Both the position numbers and the translations under genes were made by a program. Below are positions 20,101 through 30,302 of a stretch of DNA of 64,000 nt, piece by piece. Each line of letters begins with the position of its first letter. The first letter of the stretch is position 1. The stretch is from positions 496,001 through 560,000 of the forward strand of contig JARUPY010000434.1 in the NCBI GenBank assembly GCA_029817715.1. Reading direction: 5' to 3'. The notes beneath the pieces are model-generated. The model saw only the letters and a list, made by a program, of their open reading frames with translations, was not told where the DNA came from and did no database searches. Source of the DNA: Melastoma dodecandrum (Eukaryota; Streptophyta; Magnoliopsida; Myrtales; Melastomataceae).

Positions 20101-23100
20101 ACTCTTGACAGTTCAAGCAATACTGATTTGAAGGCTACCTGAGACGAGTAAGCCGTCTTGAGCTGATGGATAGTGTTCCAAGGGATTGAAATAGGGATTT
20201 GATGACACTAGTATGGTATCTTAGATTACTCAACATCTCCGCTCGTCCCAGAGTTGACATTTCAGGTCTTAGATGACCAGCAAAAAAGGGTTCAATAATC
20301 AAGACGACAGCCACAGTAGCACCAAGATACTTCAGCAAGAAATCTTGAATCATGCCAAACCACCAATGTTCATGATGGACCACCCTCAGATGTCTAACCA
20401 ACTTATTGAATTTCTCCTTAATATGAGATGCTTCTCTAGTTTCTCCCCCGTAAAATGCAATACTCTCTGCATGGGTCCTTAATCGAGAATGTAATTGTCG
20501 GTAATCCCCTTCCAACTGCTGCTCTTTGGACATCAAATTCCCAAAAGCAGGAGAGAAGTTTCGTATCATAGTCCCTGCTCCCAGCACATATGCCTGTTAA
20601 AAAGCAAAACATGACCGAATCACAAATGGATGAGTGAGTAACTATTCAATAATGTATAAGTCAACAATCAGTGAGCAGAAAGAAAAATTACCAAGATCCA
20701 GAATACGTATTTTGGACTAGCATAAGAGCAAAGTTGCCATGTATAAAGCAGGCCATCGGCCACTGCTGTCAAATCATCCATCACAAGGTCGCTTAACTCT
20801 GAACAAAACCTCGGAATATCACTGGCAATCTGTTGTTCTGGGTTGGATATCCGTCCATCAACATGTGATATTTTGTAGTAGGCCATATTCTGTTGCCAAG
20901 CAGATAAACAAGGTCATGACCACACTTGTCACAGGAGTTTACACATAAAAAACTTTAATTATAGGTTCTACTGACAGGTGACAAGTTGTCATTTCACAGA
21001 GCCTCGAAAGCAAGAAAATTAAAATCTATGTCAACCATAGTGACAACGCCATTCCCAAAATATGAGCTATTCATGTCAATACCTCAAAATAGTGTGCATG
21101 GATCAATTGGGTCAGTATCTCTCTAAAACGGAGACTGAGAGATCCTGTTATATACTTGGATGTAGAGTGCAAGGTTGATAGAAGAAAGCATAATACAATA
21201 TTTTCTGATATTGTCCTGAAAAATAGCGGGACACGGCGAAGAAAAGCTGCACGAAACAAGAAACCCTGCACTTTTGCCAGTCTATTACTTAAAGCTGTCC
21301 GCAAGACCTGTGAAAAATGAAAAAGCCTTTGTAAGTTTCTCCGGGCCTAACCAATGCATTCAAAACATTTGAGAACACATAAAATGTTACACCAGTTGAA
21401 TGAGAGGCCACATGTCAACGAAGAAAAGGTTTTTAAAATGAAGAACTTCCACAATGAAAAAAAAGAGTGAGGACATCAGTTGCTAAGTTCAAGCAGCTTA
21501 CCACGATGCCCACTATAGCTAAAAAGTTTCTAGCACCTATCTGACCCATCTTTGATAGAAGAATGGCAGTCAATACTTGGAGCGACTTTAATCCTACTTT
21601 CTTCCGGGTGGATTTCTTTCCCTTAACAAGATCTTTACCAACTTTATCAGGTTTTTTGTTTTCATTGTCAACGCCGTTGTAATTATCAAAAGAATCATGA
21701 TTTCTTCGGCTGACTCGGGACTGCACGTATGCTGCGGTCCCACCCGCAACTACAATCCCAGTTGCAAGGAGGAGGGCTTTCCTGTCAGAAATACCATTAA
21801 AATGAGATTATTATGCCCATGTCATAAGCAAATAACTTATTACAAAAGCAGAAAAAAACAAAGCTGAAAAATGAAAAGGGATACAGAATCCATGCCACTT
21901 AGCAGGGACAGAAAGACGGAAATGAAGTATAAACTCTAAAATTCAAACTTGGTCATCTCCTTTCCATAACTCACTTCCTCTGTGAGGATTTCAGAAGCAT
22001 ATATAAGGACAGACCTCACACACTCAAGCAAATATCTATCGAAACTTCAAGAACAGGATTCTGGAGGCAGAATTTACAGATTTAGCAAAAATTGTGACTG
22101 CGCCAATAACGGCTTCAAGGAAAATTGGTAGCATCAGCACATTTTGCAAATAACATGAGTGCTTATGACACTCCTAAAATAACTTCATCGTTCTCCTTCC
22201 CAATGCTAAATGATCTATTAAATAGGGACATTAGCATCCCTCGTCCAAGATAACAATTGACTATGTATGATCTAGCGGCAGTGTCTTGATCTTGAAAAAA
22301 AAAAAGAAATTAATCCACGGAAACAAGTAGAAGCATATCGCTAACTTCATTCTCTTCATTTTAGATGTGCTTATGAACTACATTATCCATTGGTAACTGC
22401 ACTATGAGGTCTCATATGATTATCCGAGTTTTGTTCTAAAATAATGTTATTCTAGAAAATATGTTGTAAATAGGGCAGAAACTTCCAAAATTGGGCAGAT
22501 AATACCCAGAAATCGGTGTTTAAAAAACTGAGTTCGGTTTCTAGGAAATCGGCTTTTGAAACAACGAGTTCATCGATTAAAATGGGGAACTCGATGTTTC
22601 AAAAGCCGAGTTCAATCATCCCAGAGAATGCATGTAGATAATTTATTGTCAAGATGAATAGTCCAATGATTCAACACATATCTCGTTGATTGGTATGGTA
22701 TGCTATGCAGTAATATCGAATTGATCATTCATCATTGTCCCCGAGTTCCTTTGCGTTTGGCTTTTGCTGTGATCATAAAAGTCACTTAACTCAGTGGTTA
22801 GAGTATTGCTTTCATACGGCACCAGTCATTGATTCAAATCCAATAATAGGTAGATCTTGTTAGACACATGAGTTTTGGTATCTAATAAATTTTATTAATT
22901 TAGACTATCTTCTTTTATTTTTTGTACTTTTTCTATTCATATTCATTTTTTTAATCAATGGGCAGAATAAGAAAAAGAAGAATGAAGAAAAGCATAGATA
23001 GCCATAGGTTCCGTTTAGATAGAAGTTCCTGTAATTATTTGTACACATTGACCGGTTGTAAAACGCCGAGTTCCCTCATTTTTTTAGCGAGCTCGGTGCT

Positions 23101-23517
23101 TCAAAAGCCGATTTCCTTAAGGGACCGAACTCGGCTTTCTAAATCCGAGTCCAAGGTATCATTTGTCAATGAAACTAATGCACTATTTCGTGAAACATTT
23201 TCTTGACTAACATTAAATTGGAACATTACTCGTGATTATCCTATCATCATGTCTAAAACCTATTTCACAGACCACTAGTCTCATCTGATCATCCTATCAT
23301 CGCATTAAAACTATTTTCCATAGACAAATTCCACCTTTAAAACCGCATAATGATGACTATAGAGTATCTCCACCGATGCCTATAAAAAAACCCACCCACA
23401 GCCTTTCAAAGCAGGAATAGAACAAAGAACCAGGAACTTCTGAGATGATTACTACCTCCTGGAAGCCAGAAATCCCCGTCCATGCTCAGTCAACTGTAGC
23501 AGCTGAAGCGAAGGCAT
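12951..23517 (-). CDS. ABCD1: Peroxisomal ABC transporter D family member 1 (COMATOSE/PXA1/PED3), complete, 25 exons
   Basis: Full-size fused half-transporter of the peroxisomal membrane. In plants it imports fatty acyl-CoAs and jasmonate/auxin precursors for beta-oxidation. Exons (descending): 23517-23456, 21781-21502, 21307-21083, 20889-20692, 20593-20139, 19543-19411, 18945-18867, 18424-18186, 18010-17706, 17627-17516, 17418-17260, 17117-17018, 16939-16831, 16503-16413, 16266-16142, 15918-15769, 15692-15620, 15497-15317, 15118-14930, 14847-14686, 14611-14381, 13674-13511, 13414-13362, 13288-13210, 13040-12951. They sum to 4044 nt with GT-AG introns and no internal stop, giving 1347 residues (Arabidopsis about 1337). 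The start is [15 protein letters not shown]. Two TMD-NBD halves are seen: Walker [10 protein letters not shown] near residues 478 and 1142, signature LSLGEQQ near 580 and 1264, Walker B LDEC near 600 and 1287. Both Walker A motifs are split by introns. Intron 1 is the largest and holds a TIR element. Confidence 0.96.
17158..17184. repeat. (TA)n microsatellite in an ABCD1 intron
   Basis: About 13 TA units in the intron between exons 11 and 12 of ABCD1. Confidence 0.9.
19715..19853. mobile_element. Hairpin MITE in an ABCD1 intron
   Basis: Almost perfect long inverted repeat. The left arm (GAAAATTGCGAAATAGGTTA, then GATAGTTTCGAAATTCCGAAAATAATGT) is mirrored by ACATTATTTTCCGAATTTCG then AAACTATC...TTATTTCGTAAATTTTTTTC around a 17-20 base loop. 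The TTGCGAAATA end motif links it to the TIR family at 6789 and 7541. It lies in the intron between exons 5 and 6. Confidence 0.75.
22443..23214. mobile_element. 772 bp TIR element in ABCD1 intron 1, with plastid tRNA insert
   Basis: The left end AATGTTATTCTAGAAAATAT matches the reverse complement of the right end, AATGTTAGTCAAGAAAATGT, and the match continues to AAATAGGGCA/AAATAGTGCA (about 36 bp). The interior has repeated palindromic words of a CTCGGCTTTT/AAAAGCCGAG type (about 22530-22610 and 23060-23150). Between the two palindrome zones lies a copy of chloroplast trnM. Non-coding otherwise. Confidence 0.7.
22780..22852 (+). pseudogene. trnM-CAU: Plastid-type trnM-CAU (elongator tRNA-Met) pseudogene
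   Basis: 73 nt matching chloroplast trnM-CAU through the D arm (AACTCAGTGGTTAGAGTATT), the anticodon arm with CAT (GCTTTCATACGGC) and the T arm (GATTCAAATCCAATA), with a few substitutions. The 5' acceptor strand (AGTCACT) no longer pairs with the 3' strand (AATAGGT), so it should not fold as a working tRNA. The likely source is plastid DNA, or plastid-derived DNA from the mitochondrion, moved into the nucleus. Confidence 0.85.
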
Positions 23518-24065
23518 CTCTCACCGATCAAACACCTTCACTTCAAGTCATAAAACCTCTGACGCCATCATCATCATGAAAACTAGTAATCACGGTAAAC
23601 GGAAATATCAATCAGCATCTGCCAAGAATCCAAATTTCCCCAGAAATCCCAACTAAAACCCGTTGGCCCATTAAATTAGCAAAATTCCATTTCGAGCCAA
23701 CAGCACAATTAACATAATCCACACAAAAAAATCAACCCCAATTCAACAGCCAACAACGCAACCTCCCCTGATACAACAATTGAATGCCGAACTACAACCA
23801 ATCTCCTATCCCTATAATGAAAAATCAATCAACCCACGAGACAATCGAATAAAACCCCGACTTCCCCCTTACCCAACACCCTATACGAACTTTTGCTGCG
23901 GTCCTAAGGATCGTGGGAGGCTACCCAGAAAAAACCTCACCCCAAGTTCTGAGCTTGATGAATACCCAGAAGAGCTAGTACCCCGCCGCTGCTACCGGTA
24001 CCTATAAATCGCCAAGAAGGCAAATAAAAAGGAACCAGAGAACTAGAGAGAGAAAAAGAAACACA

Positions 24066-24076
24066 TATATATAGAG
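24066..24076 (-). promoter_or_regulatory. Possible TATA box of ABCD1
   Basis: Minus strand CTATATATATG within a pyrimidine-rich stretch, about 550 bp upstream of the ABCD1 start codon. If used, transcription would begin near 24040 and the 5' untranslated region would be about 520 nt. This is inference from position and composition only. Confidence 0.3.
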
Positions 24077-24149
24077 AGAGACGTAGTCGATGAGGAGAGG
24101 GAGGAATGGGAGACGTTGGGAGTTGGGAATTTGGATTAATCAACTGATT

Positions 24150-24622
24150 AATGGTATCAAAGACTATCGTTGACGATCGATTAATCGGTCGATCCTAAAA
24201 ACAATTGATAACATGCAATTTAACATGGTTGAGGCGAATCACTATGACCACCTTTCCTGCTTTGAAACTAATTATTATCCGGATTTTGTAAAATATTCTG
24301 AAGTAAAAAAAATAAGTAAACAAACATGTGCTGAATGAAACCCATATATTAAATTATTTGGTTATATTATTATTATTGGGATAAAGCTTTCATGCAAAAA
24401 ATTATCTTAAGAATTATGACCAAATCTTCTTATAAATTGTACAACAATAGATAGTGTCTAACTAAATCAGTGAAATTTGCACCACTGATTCTGTTGTCTT
24501 GATAGCCGTTTCTGTTCTCTTAATACTCCCCCGGGAATGCTCCGGCCAGTTCACGCTTGTCCGTCCCCGGAGCGCCAGATATTCAATTCGAAATATGACC
24601 AGTTGAATTGGAGCCCGTCGAT
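24150..24622. other. Intergenic between ABCD1 and the 496-residue protein gene
   Basis: AT-rich. It would hold the ABCD1 promoter and the 3' end of the next minus-strand gene. No open frame or repeat of note seen. Confidence 0.45.
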
Positions 24623-26113
24623 CTAGCTTTGCTTGTCTCCCTCCCCGTCCCCTTCCAAGTAAGCCTTCTTCCTATGCTCGGCTGCCCTAGCGAGGAAGCA
24701 CGCGACTGTGAAGCACGCCGTGTAAACACCATGAACTTTCCAGCTTGTCTTCGGCGGCTGGTGAGATACCGCCCTGTGGAATACCGCCACATAGTAATGG
24801 ATCCCGATGGTGTACCCAACCACCGCCTGCGCCAGTACTAACAGCTTCAAGCTCGGGCTGATTCCCGTCACGAATGCCCGTACAATGCATAGGAAGAGCA
24901 GGAGTAGGTACAGCGTGTACCCAACCATCTGTATGACCTGTAGGAAAGAGTAGGTCAAATGCGCGGTGGCGTCGAAGAACCTCAGGGGCTCGACTCCGGT
25001 GAGCAATGCCGAGACGCAGAGGATCGAGAAGTACACCGCCAGGTAAATATGGGCGAACACAGCTGTCCTCTGCACCGACAGATGATCCTTCATGTGCCTC
25101 ACTATCAGCGAGACTATGATCAATGGCACTACCACAAACGCGAATGATGCCGCCGCAGCCGCTGTCGACGCGTACCTCTTACCGACATAAGGCCTGAAGT
25201 TCTTCGCGATGCGCTCGTTCGCCTTGCCGACATAGGCCTTGGAAGCAGCTGATATTCTCTCCAAGTCCGGGAGTAGCGTCCGGTGGAATTCTGCTGCCAG
25301 ATCCCTGAACTGCGAGACCAGATCGTCCTCATCCTCCCCTGCATCTCCGACCCCGGAGCCGTAAAGATCGAAACCCGATGCCTGTTTCTTCTGGATCTTC
25401 TTCTTCTTCTCCGGATCAGCCTTCTTCTCTGCCTTGGCCATATCGCTCTTCTTAGCACTTTCCAAGCCCTTCGATTCCTTCTCTACCTTCTTCGCAGCCT
25501 TCTCCAAAGTCGGCTTCTTCGCCGCCAAATCCAAGCTTTTCTTCCCGAAATCCTTCCCGGGATTCCCCAAATCGGTAGCCTTGGCGGTCGAGTTGAGCTT
25601 CTTAGCCGCTTTAGCAGCAGCAGTGGAATTCAACTTCTTGAGCTCAATCTTAGTAACCGCATCACCGCCGCCGACAACCTTGGCAAGCTTACTGGAGTTC
25701 TTGCCACCGACACCGGGGACCTTAGGCTTGAGGGGTTTGGTGAAGTTCTTGGAAGAAGGAAAAGCCTCGGCGGTGTGGTTCATAGAAGAGAAGGGAGAAG
25801 AAGTAGTACTGCGTTTGGAAAGGACAACCTCGGACAGTGACTGGTTCTTGGGAGTAGAAGGAGAAGAAGAGGGTTTGTTCTTCTTGGTTGGGGGCTTCTG
25901 AAGAAGCGTGGCGCCATCCTCATCATCATTACCCAATCCAGGAGAATGGGAAAGCAACCTCCTAAACCTGGGGATAGTGGGGAGATCTGAGGGGGAGGAG
26001 ATGCCTTGCGGAGTAGTAGACTGAATGTGAATCGGGAGTAGTACTAGTAGAAGTAGAAGAAGCAGGGAAGGGGTGAAGAAGAAGATGATGAGGATTGGCC
26101 TGGGTTGTGACAT
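24623..26113 (-). CDS. Uncharacterised plant multi-pass membrane protein with signal peptide and Lys/Ser-rich lumenal region
   Basis: 496 residues, single exon, ATG at 26113. Residues 1-31 form a strong signal peptide (leucine run 17-26). Residues 32-250 are low-complexity, rich in Lys, Ser, Ala and Pro, with several NxT/NxS sites (for example NSTAAAK, NSTAKAT and NHTAEA). A short acidic patch (GEDEDDL, 259-265) comes before a helical stretch. About five membrane segments follow at 316-338, 350-372, 386-412, 423-446 and 459-476. I recognise the layout of a conserved plant membrane protein but no named function. GC and codon use are higher than in the flanking repeats, as expected for an expressed plant gene. 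Long open frames on the opposite strand (25283-25840, 25434-25901) are composition shadows. It lies upstream of ABCD1 on the same strand, about 1.1 kb away. Confidence 0.88.
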   Translation of the reverse strand: MSQPRPILIIFFFTPSLLLLLLLVLLPIHIQSTTPQGISSPSDLPTIPRFRRLLSHSPGLGNDDEDGATLLQKPPTKKNKPSSSPSTPKNQSLSEVVLSKRSTTSSPFSSMNHTAEAFPSSKNFTKPLKPKVPGVGGKNSSKLAKVVGGGDAVTKIELKKLNSTAAAKAAKKLNSTAKATDLGNPGKDFGKKSLDLAAKKPTLEKAAKKVEKESKGLESAKKSDMAKAEKKADPEKKKKIQKKQASGFDLYGSGVGDAGEDEDDLVSQFRDLAAEFHRTLLPDLERISAASKAYVGKANERIAKNFRPYVGKRYASTAAAAASFAFVVVPLIIVSLIVRHMKDHLSVQRTAVFAHIYLAVYFSILCVSALLTGVEPLRFFDATAHLTYSFLQVIQMVGYTLYLLLLFLCIVRAFVTGISPSLKLLVLAQAVVGYTIGIHYYVAVFHRAVSHQPPKTSWKVHGVYTACFTVACFLARAAEHRKKAYLEGDGEGDKQS

Positions 26114-27789
26114 TGGAAGGGATTGTAGTTTTTCTTGGAACCAGGATGGTGATGATGATGATGATGAGGAGGACGAGGTTTGTTTGGGCTTTGGGGAATT
26201 TGGTTTTCTTTCTTTTGGGTGGGATCTGAATCTTACTTTGGAGGAGGAGGAGGTGGTGGTGGTGATGTGATGATAGAGTAAAAGGGGGTGTGAATCGAAT
26301 TGAATGGGATATGGTATTCACATTCATATGCACATCACATGGTTTTCCATATCGGCAAAAGAATCGACATTCAACACATTCCCCGAGTTCGTCTTCCACT
26401 CTCCTCTTCTTTCGTTACTCTTCTGATTTCTTATTTATTGAAATAAACCCAACATCATCGCCCCCTCCTGTCCCTTTCCTTTTTTTTTTTTTTGTGGTTC
26501 CTCATCCATCCCTTAACTTTTCATTTCATTTGCCTTTAAATGCCCACCTCTTTCATCTTTCATTATTATGCTTTTAACTCATGTTCAATCAATAATAATA
26601 TCCAATCCAACCACCACCCCCTTCATTACGATTAGGGTTCAAAGATCTCCCTCTCTCGATTTCCTAATTCGTTATGTTAGTTCTAAATATACTTGAATAC
26701 TCTTTTATTTTGTCTTAGGGTTAAATGTTAGTGTTCTGATGATTTTGTTTTTATGAGTTAAATGTTATAAAATATTACAATATGTTAAAGAAGGATTATA
26801 AATTGAAAACACACATACATACATTTTATAAATTGAAAATAACTTCTACTATCGGATAAAATCTAGAAATTGAGATTAATCCGGATTCCCATAATTAACC
26901 GCATCATCAATCTATTACATAAAATAAAGCAAAAAGGCAATAGTCGTTCATTTGTCTTGTTGATGATATTTTTTTTTTTTGTGGGGGGAGATTAAAGGAG
27001 TAATTCAAGGGGAGAGTCCAACTTTCAATCCTGGCAGATATTTTAATTTATTGTCTGTGTAATGAAATCCAAGAAAAAGACACGAGAGTTTTTGGGGAAT
27101 GTGTGGATGATATCCCGAATTTATTGCTCTGTGGGGTCTCCGATTTGTATATGTGTGTTAAATATTCTCCACCGACGCAAAATTCCCGATTCAATTCCGA
27201 AACTTTCCTGGGCGTCAAATCTGGTCTCCTTTGTTGGACTTCAACAATTATTTTTACGTTAATTTTTGAAATCACATATTTTAGTACCTCGGTCATAAGT
27301 GACGGTCCCCTAAGAAGACACACTTCTCCGGCGCATTGAAATATAATCAATTATAATAACAATAAAAACATTACCAAGATTATGTAAATCTTTTTTTTTT
27401 TTTGGGGGGGGGGGGGGGGTAATTACATGGTGTCTGATCCCCTTTATTGTGATTAGATTGATAAATTGGAAATCAGCAAATACTCGGATACTAGTTTTTG
27501 ATCACTTCCCGGCATTTTCGTCGTCCAAGTTGAGAATCGGTAGAATTCGTACTTCTCAACCACTCCATCTCAAGAGTCAATTCGAATCCCTTAGGAGCAA
27601 CAATAAGAACAATAGCATTAAAGTTAGTGCATGCATCTCCTATGCAAATTCTTACAGATTGAGCAGCATGACAACTTGTCACCGTTCGCTACCATCGCCC
27701 TTCACACGGAGATGGGCACCTCACCCTCTTAGCTAATTTCAATTTGGCTTTGAATTCAAAACAATGATCAACTTCTTGGCACTTCATTT
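26114..27789. other. Intergenic with simple-sequence tracts, no supported gene
   Basis: The first few hundred bases are the promoter/5' region of the 496-residue protein gene and include GAT and GGA/GGT triplet runs at 26142-26260. The rest is AT-rich. A T13-G16 homopolymer block lies at 27391-27419. Short open frames at 27048-27350 have no recognisable motif. Confidence 0.45.
27391..27419. repeat. T13/G16 homopolymer junction
   Basis: Thirteen T followed directly by sixteen G. Such tracts are unstable and error-prone in sequencing and assembly. Confidence 0.9.
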
Positions 27790-27839
27790 TAGCCCTTCAA
27801 TGAAAATATGAAAATATCGTGATTATTAACCGGAACACT

Positions 27840-28308
27840 CAATTAAATTTAGTAATGTGTCTTCAACCGCGATATTATGTGAAGTGATTCGCATCATATC
27901 TGTCCTCAACTACGACACTCACTGGACATATAAAAACAAATGTTCAACTTATTAAACACTATCAAGGTGGCCGAGTTGGTCCAAGGAGCTGATTTTAGGC
28001 CTATTTTTCTTGCCGCGACAACATTTGGATATATTACAAAAAGGCATTGTCACTATGGCCGAGTTGGTTAAAGGCGCGGCTGCAACTATTACCTTAGACC
28101 AACTCGGCTATAAATATATTGTATGTATGATGGAACTATTTTTTGTTATATTCAGTAGTATCGCGGTCCACAACGACAAAATTATATGAATTTATTTAAA
28201 TATCGCGATTCAGAATCATTATTGTTTTATATTTTGAGTGTCGCTGTTGGGACAATATTTTAGGCATTTTACTAGAACCGTTTTTTTTACAATTTTTTTA
28301 AACTAATC
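27840..28308. mobile_element. TIR-family element carrying tRNA-Leu/Ser-like D arms
   Basis: The right end, read in reverse, is GATTAGTTTAAAAAAATTGT then AAAAAAAACGGTTCTAGT, matching the left end of the 7541 element (ATTGCGAAATACGGTTCTAG). The interior shares blocks with 5860-6100. It contains three copies of a plant tRNA D-arm sequence (GGCCGAGTTGGT): about 27971 (+), 28054 (+) and, inverted, 28097-28114. The left end is not resolved. Confidence 0.55.
28047..28116 (+). repeat. tRNA-like 5' half forming an inverted repeat
   Basis: GTCACTATGGCCGAGTTGGT then TAAAGGCGC looks like the 5' half of a plant tRNA-Leu or tRNA-Ser, with an intact internal promoter A box (TGGCCGAGTTGG). It is followed by ACCTTAGACCAACTCGGC, the inverse of a similar D arm. 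No anticodon or T arm is recognisable, so it is not a working tRNA. Confidence 0.5.
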
Positions 28309-28574
28309 ATACTTTCATACAATTATTTGCATTTTTTGTACTACATTTACCTCTTGTTGTACACTTACCTTTCCGTGACAACCAACGGCAAATAACATAC
28401 CCAACTCCATCCCTTCTGTGACGACCAACGACAACTACATTTTCCTTTTGTGATGATGACACCCTTCTAGTAGTCTACCTCAACGACGCTTGTTATCATC
28501 CCGTCGTGCCCCGATGCCTCTAGACTGGATAAAGCTTTCACATGGCATGTTGTTGGTGTACTTAAGGCAACACG

Positions 28575-28930
28575 TATCGAATTGTCCGAATGGGGCTGTT
28601 TTGTGATCCCCGTACAACACAAACAAACGCGAAAGAAATAAATAAAGGACTTGAATTACGAAAACGGAGTCTTACAGACTGAGCACTTCACTTACAACCA
28701 TGATGAAACAAAAGAAACGACGAACGATGGGGCGCTCCGACGAATGGGACGTGACGGTGGTTACGGTAGGCTCCTTTCCTGAAGGCTGCCTTGGAGGACG
28801 GACGGTCGGCGATGGTGAGAACGTGGTATTTCTGGACGCGACGAATGGTTTCTAGAAACTTTCAAGATGTTGGGGAAGAGAGCAAAAACAATGGACCAAC
28901 TTTACCAGATTTGGACTCATGAGTTGATCG
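28575..28930. repeat. Dispersed repeat copy 2, partner at 5325-5710
   Basis: Same order of blocks as 5325-5710. The copy begins near TGTTGGTGTACTTAAGGCAA (28552) and may extend to about 29090. It could be a solo LTR, but ends and target duplication are unproven. Confidence 0.55.
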
Positions 28931-29280
28931 TCTTCTAGAAGAACAAAATCTCAAGTCTTATATTGTAATATGTAACTCTTAGATATTTAAAGACGTGCTT
29001 TAGTTTTGTTAGTTACATAATCCAAATGTTCCCCTGATATATAGGGATTTTTCTCACGTCTTACTTTATGTGTTGAGTTTGACGACTTTTCTAAATGTCG
29101 TCCTCAATATCGAGCGTTGCTCTCCAGATTTTTCTTTACCATTTTCAACTCGAGATTTTTAAGACCCATCATCTTGGACCTCCCTGTTCTTCCCTTTCTG
29201 AGTTTAACATCTCGGGAGATTTCCTTGTTGATAGAATTTATCAACTGGGCACTTGTTCAAAGTCCAACATGAGTCGATTT

Positions 29281-29725
29281 TTAACCGTAGACAAGATGAG
29301 AGAGTAACCCAACCACAGGCGGAGCGGCACAAGCAAGGATCGACTCAAATGACTCGTTCAACGCATAAATACTGATTTGGGACCTCACTGGGACAATCTC
29401 CGCAGATATTGAACTGTCGATCATGGAGTAGATAGTGTGTGAATCGTGAAAGGACTGTATGGGGTAGACTAGGCAGAGACTTGTTAGTGGTTGGAGCATC
29501 CCAAGACGTGCAAAAAACCCATGATGAAGATCACGAGGCCGTTTTGAGAATGATGTGGACGGATCATCGGCAAGACCAACAACAGAACTGCCGCTAATGG
29601 GATCATAGAACCAAGCTTATCTGCAACAGGACCATCATACCTGCATTGGGCATGTGTAGCGCGAGTATATCTCCCATTCGACCTCCGAATAAGCCTATGG
29701 AAATAAAAATTCTGGGCCATATGCC
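29281..29725 (-). pseudogene. MFS transporter pseudogene, C-terminal fragment
   Basis: Minus-strand sequence reads as the last third of a plant MFS carrier: LFGGRMGDIL then PNAG at about 29650-29720, VPLAAVLLLVLP-like sequence near 29580, and SIYALNESFESILACAAPPV near 29340-29400. These lie in different frames, so it is broken. It continues the fragments at 39795-40376 and 40690-40967, from which the gypsy element and about 540 bp of other sequence separate it. Confidence 0.7.
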
Positions 29726-29762
29726 TTGCAAGCCTGTAGGATGGATCGAGTAAGAAATCCAA

Positions 29763-30302
29763 GATTGGCCCAAGTAAAACAACGGGGAAAGGCCCGTAAC
29801 ACCTTTAAGTAAGACTAGGTCTGTATGTCACAAAGACCTTCGTCCAGAAGAACAAACCAAGTGACAGACTGAAGACCAGGCGAAGGACGGACCAGAAAGA
29901 CATCATGCGACAGCCGACTTACAAGCAAAACAAGGTACCAAGCAGTCAGCAGCGCCTATTCATGGAAACGACTTAGAGAAGGAAAAGGAATGTCTTGCTT
30001 GGTGTGCAAGGGAAGACCGGATGATCATTGGGAATGATATATTACAAGACGGGTCGGAAGGTTCCAAGATTAGAAAAGACAATATTATGTTGCCAGATGC
30101 AGATCCCTATAAACTAGCTTTCATGTAAAACACAACACACAACAACACATCAAACAGACTTATCTATCTATCTTAGCTTACCCCTTGTACCTTGTCATTG
30201 ACAACTAGCTTCCTTAATGGCATTCGTAAGTACTATTACATAAGCTTGCCATTACTTTATTCAGAAATGGCGACCACAGTTACATTCAATCAAAACAACG
30301 AC
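29763..30302 (+). other. Non-MFS sequence with promoter-like signals, probable element remnant
   Basis: Lies between the MFS fragment and the gypsy element and matches neither. CCCTATAAACTAGC at about 30107 followed by ACACAACACACAACAACACA resembles an LTR promoter and leader. I cannot assign it. Confidence 0.3.

Noticed and set aside
22780..22852. Functional nuclear tRNA-Met gene
   Set aside because: The acceptor stem strands do not pair and the sequence is of plastid type; kept as a pseudogene.
25283..25901. Long open frames (185 and 155 residues) on the plus strand
   Set aside because: They lie antisense to the 496-residue membrane protein gene and reflect its GC-rich codon pattern; leucine/phenylalanine-rich translation without domain features.
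28047..28116. Functional tRNA-Leu or tRNA-Ser gene
   Set aside because: Only a 5' half with the A box is present; no anticodon arm or T arm, and the second half is an inverted D arm.
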